7,176 nucleotides of DNA from Candidatus Aminicenantota bacterium. Lineage in GTDB: Bacteria; Acidobacteriota; Aminicenantia; Aminicenantales; Aminicenantaceae. Location: positions 1-7,176 of the forward strand of contig JAUWYH010000075.1 of the NCBI GenBank assembly GCA_030615975.1. The letters are read 5' to 3'. How positions within the stretch are numbered: the stretch's first letter is position 1; every line of letters begins with the position of its first letter. The position numbers and the translations under genes were made by a program. Below are positions 5,843 through 7,176 of this stretch, piece after piece. The notes beneath the pieces are model-generated. The model was not told the DNA's origin. It did not search any database and saw only the letters and a list, made by a program, of their open reading frames with translations.

Positions 5843-6806
5843 CAGTCCTGTTTTTTCTGATTCGTTCAAAACCCGATATGCTGACAAATTCAAATTTTTC
5901 TTCTTTTTCTACCTCATCAAACAGGAGATTTAAACCCAGGATATCGCTGGCAATATGGCCGGCGATCACAACATTCAGATTCGCTTTCTTAGCATTTTTA
6001 AGATGATCCTCGCTTAAATGCATACAGACGAGGGTGCTGATGCCGCCTGTAGCATATTTTTCAAAGATTTCTTTCGATCCTTCCGTACCGCCTGTCATAT
6101 CAACAAATATTTTCCCACATTTGTTATCTTCTGAGCCGTTTACTATTTTAGGAGGAACTTGAAGCTTAGCTAATTTTTTGTATTCAGGGATATTCTTTAT
6201 TATTTTCATTAAGTCCCTTAATTTATATGGATTCTTTTTTTCGAATGTTTTTTTGAGATAGTTTGTGACACAATTATCAGAAGGGGTATGGATGCACATC
6301 ATAGGGATTCCCAAAACTCTGGCAGCGTCAACCGCTCGGTTATGATTAATGGGCATCAGTCTTCTTTCTATTTCGCTGATTCTTTTTTCCAGTAATTGTT
6401 CAGCAACACTGATAGTGATTCCATAATTGGCCAGCAAATCTGCCTGCAGTTTCATAACATCATATAATTTGGCGAGAGCAAAACCTTCAGGATGATGAGC
6501 TATGATTAAGTCAATTTTTTTATCCAGATCCTTGTTTAAAATATAGGTCAGAAGGATCTCTCCTATTTCCATGTCAATCCCAACGATAACTTTCTTCACG
6601 TTGATATTTAGGTCTCCGTTCAAGACCCTTGTATCTGAATAAGGATTGAAAAGCCTATCTTTATCGTAGTATTCTACCTCTTCCTCTTTAAGCTTTTTGT
6701 ATTTCTCTTTTTCTTCTTTTAAGATTTTTTTAATTTCTTCTTTTCCCCTTAAATCGTTTTGAATTCCTGTCTCAACGGCTTTCTTGTATAGTTTTTCGAA
6801 CTTCAT
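5832..6806 (-). CDS. NIF3-like dinuclear-metal protein (NGG1p-interacting factor 3 family, 324 aa)
   Basis: Cytosolic protein of the NIF3/YbgI superfamily, which binds two metal ions at the centre of a toroidal hexamer; members are often annotated GTP cyclohydrolase I type 2, but their true role is unsettled. Seen here: VGIDME (75-80) and the signature IIAHHPEGFAL (101-111) with ligands His104 and His105; NHNRAVDAARVLGIP (154-168) with Asp160; then CMHLSEDH (261-268) and IAGHIASDILGLN (281-293), whose His284 fits the C-terminal metal-ligand region. Residues 1-50 form a highly charged Lys/Glu helix (KEEIKKILKEEKEKYKKLKE) that is not part of the usual core and looks coiled-coil. The start is set by GAGAGGAG six bases upstream. 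It is convergent with the MFS gene. The final residues (RTVTQ) are encoded by the octamer repeat, so the tail may be a recent addition. Confidence 0.85.
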   Translation of the reverse strand: MKFEKLYKKAVETGIQNDLRGKEEIKKILKEEKEKYKKLKEEEVEYYDKDRLFNPYSDTRVLNGDLNINVKKVIVGIDMEIGEILLTYILNKDLDKKIDLIIAHHPEGFALAKLYDVMKLQADLLANYGITISVAEQLLEKRISEIERRLMPINHNRAVDAARVLGIPMMCIHTPSDNCVTNYLKKTFEKKNPYKLRDLMKIIKNIPEYKKLAKLQVPPKIVNGSEDNKCGKIFVDMTGGTEGSKEIFEKYATGGISTLVCMHLSEDHLKNAKKANLNVVIAGHIASDILGLNLLFDEVEKEEKFEFVSISGFERIRKNRTVTQ

Positions 6807-6820
6807 TTTTTTCTCCTCTC
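6807..6820 (-). promoter_or_regulatory. Ribosome binding site of the NIF3-like gene
   Basis: On the minus strand GAGAGGAG (6820-6813) is followed by six bases and the ATG at 6806. It is the strongest Shine-Dalgarno in the window and supports the chosen start. Confidence 0.75.
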
Positions 6821-6877
6821 TTTTTAGGGATTTTTTTCTCAGTAATAAAGTTTTATCATTCTATTCTTCATATCCAA

Positions 6878-6907
6878 AATATATCTTATTATAAATGCTT
6901 TTGTAAA
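6878..6907 (-). promoter_or_regulatory. Promoter candidate for the NIF3-like gene
   Basis: On the minus strand TTTACA (6907-6902) and TATATT (6883-6878), each one mismatch from consensus, are 18 bases apart. A TATAAT also occurs between them (6896-6891) but lacks a well-placed -35. The region 6841-6910 is very AT-rich, so chance matches are likely. Confidence 0.35.
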
Positions 6908-6985
6908 TTAAAGAGAAAGAAATTGGCGACTATCCACATTTTATGTTTGATTTTCAATTTCTGACATCTTTTTAGGTTTATATCA

Positions 6986-7007
6986 AAAGAAAAAATTGGG
7001 GTCAATT
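6986..7007 (-). terminator. Weak terminator candidate after the metallo-hydrolase gene
   Basis: On the minus strand AATTG (7007-7003) pairs with CAATT (6998-6994) across a 4-base loop, followed by a T-rich tail (TTTTTTCTTTT). It is about 30 bases past the stop codon of the hydrolase. The stem has only five pairs, mostly A-T, so it would be weak. Confidence 0.3.
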
Positions 7008-7037
7008 ATAATGAACAGAAAGGAGTAAGAGGGATAG

Positions 7038-7176
7038 CTAAGATGAAAGCCACAGTATATCCCCGCAAAGGTTGGGAGCGTGAGCACGTGAGGAGAAGAT
7101 AGCAAACTCGTCTTTCTCCTTCTTCAAAACCGTTGGATCACCATGGCCGGGATATACCTGAACATCGTCAGGCAAT
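7038..7176 (-). CDS. C-terminal fragment of a metallo-beta-lactamase-fold hydrolase
   Basis: Forty-five codons enter from the right edge and end at TAG (complement of 7038-7040). The peptide starts LPDDVQVYPGHGDPT, the classic final-strand motif of glyoxalase-II-like metallo-beta-lactamase proteins, whose His in PGHG is a metal ligand. It then continues KKEKDEFAIF and ends HAPNLCGDILWLSS. Most MBL hydrolases end soon after a 'T-T-I-G-x-E-K' segment; here TVLKKEK takes its place and an additional ~25-residue tail with a Cys follows. The N-terminal HxHxDH motif is outside the window, so the reaction is unknown. It is codirectional with the NIF3-like gene, 231 bases away, with a possible weak terminator and promoter between. 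Confidence 0.75.
   Translation of the reverse strand, partial: LPDDVQVYPGHGDPTVLKKEKDEFAIFSSRAHAPNLCGDILWLSS

Overview
The window is an AT-leaning stretch (roughly 40% G+C) of bacterial chromosome with tightly packed, Shine-Dalgarno-led genes, several hairpin/U-run terminators and short intergenic repeats. There is no respiratory, phage, transposase or CRISPR gene. The gene content (M55-type peptidase, NhaC-family carrier, lysine-6-dehydrogenase-like enzyme, iron-dependent alcohol dehydrogenase, NIF3-like protein) suits an anaerobic amino-acid or peptide-using bacterium, perhaps a poorly cultured lineage. No marker gene is present, so I cannot name a phylum.

Layout. At the left edge are the last 35 codons of a gene that looks like an M55 D-aminopeptidase (2-109, +). 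A 318-base gap follows. It holds the first copy of an unusual conserved element (179-267) and a hairpin terminator (295-347). Next comes a compact three-gene operon on the + strand: an NhaC-family antiporter (428-1822), a saccharopine-dehydrogenase-family protein resembling L-lysine 6-dehydrogenase (1832-2986), and an iron-containing alcohol dehydrogenase (3018-4286). The operon ends in a hairpin terminator (4298-4338). Within that terminator's 3' arm an extended -10 promoter begins (4329-4356). Its expected transcript starts almost exactly at the second, inverted copy of the element (4366-4460) and continues to a 12-TM MFS transporter (4551-5726). On the opposite strand are a NIF3-like metalloprotein (5832-6806) and, at the right edge, the C-terminal end of a metallo-beta-lactamase-fold hydrolase (7038-7176). 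The convergent MFS and NIF3 genes both end inside short repeats.

How the genes may work together (inference): the carrier brings in an amino acid or amine. The lysine-dehydrogenase-like enzyme deaminates it oxidatively to an aldehyde plus NADH. The alcohol dehydrogenase reduces that aldehyde, recycling NAD+. The upstream peptidase could supply amino acids.

The most interesting non-coding signal is the pair of ~90-base elements. They share a 16-base block, a 15-base block and a 10-base block. Each can fold as an H-type pseudoknot in which a 14-base hairpin loop pairs with a complementary segment 50-60 bases away. I do not recognise it as any known riboswitch or ribozyme.
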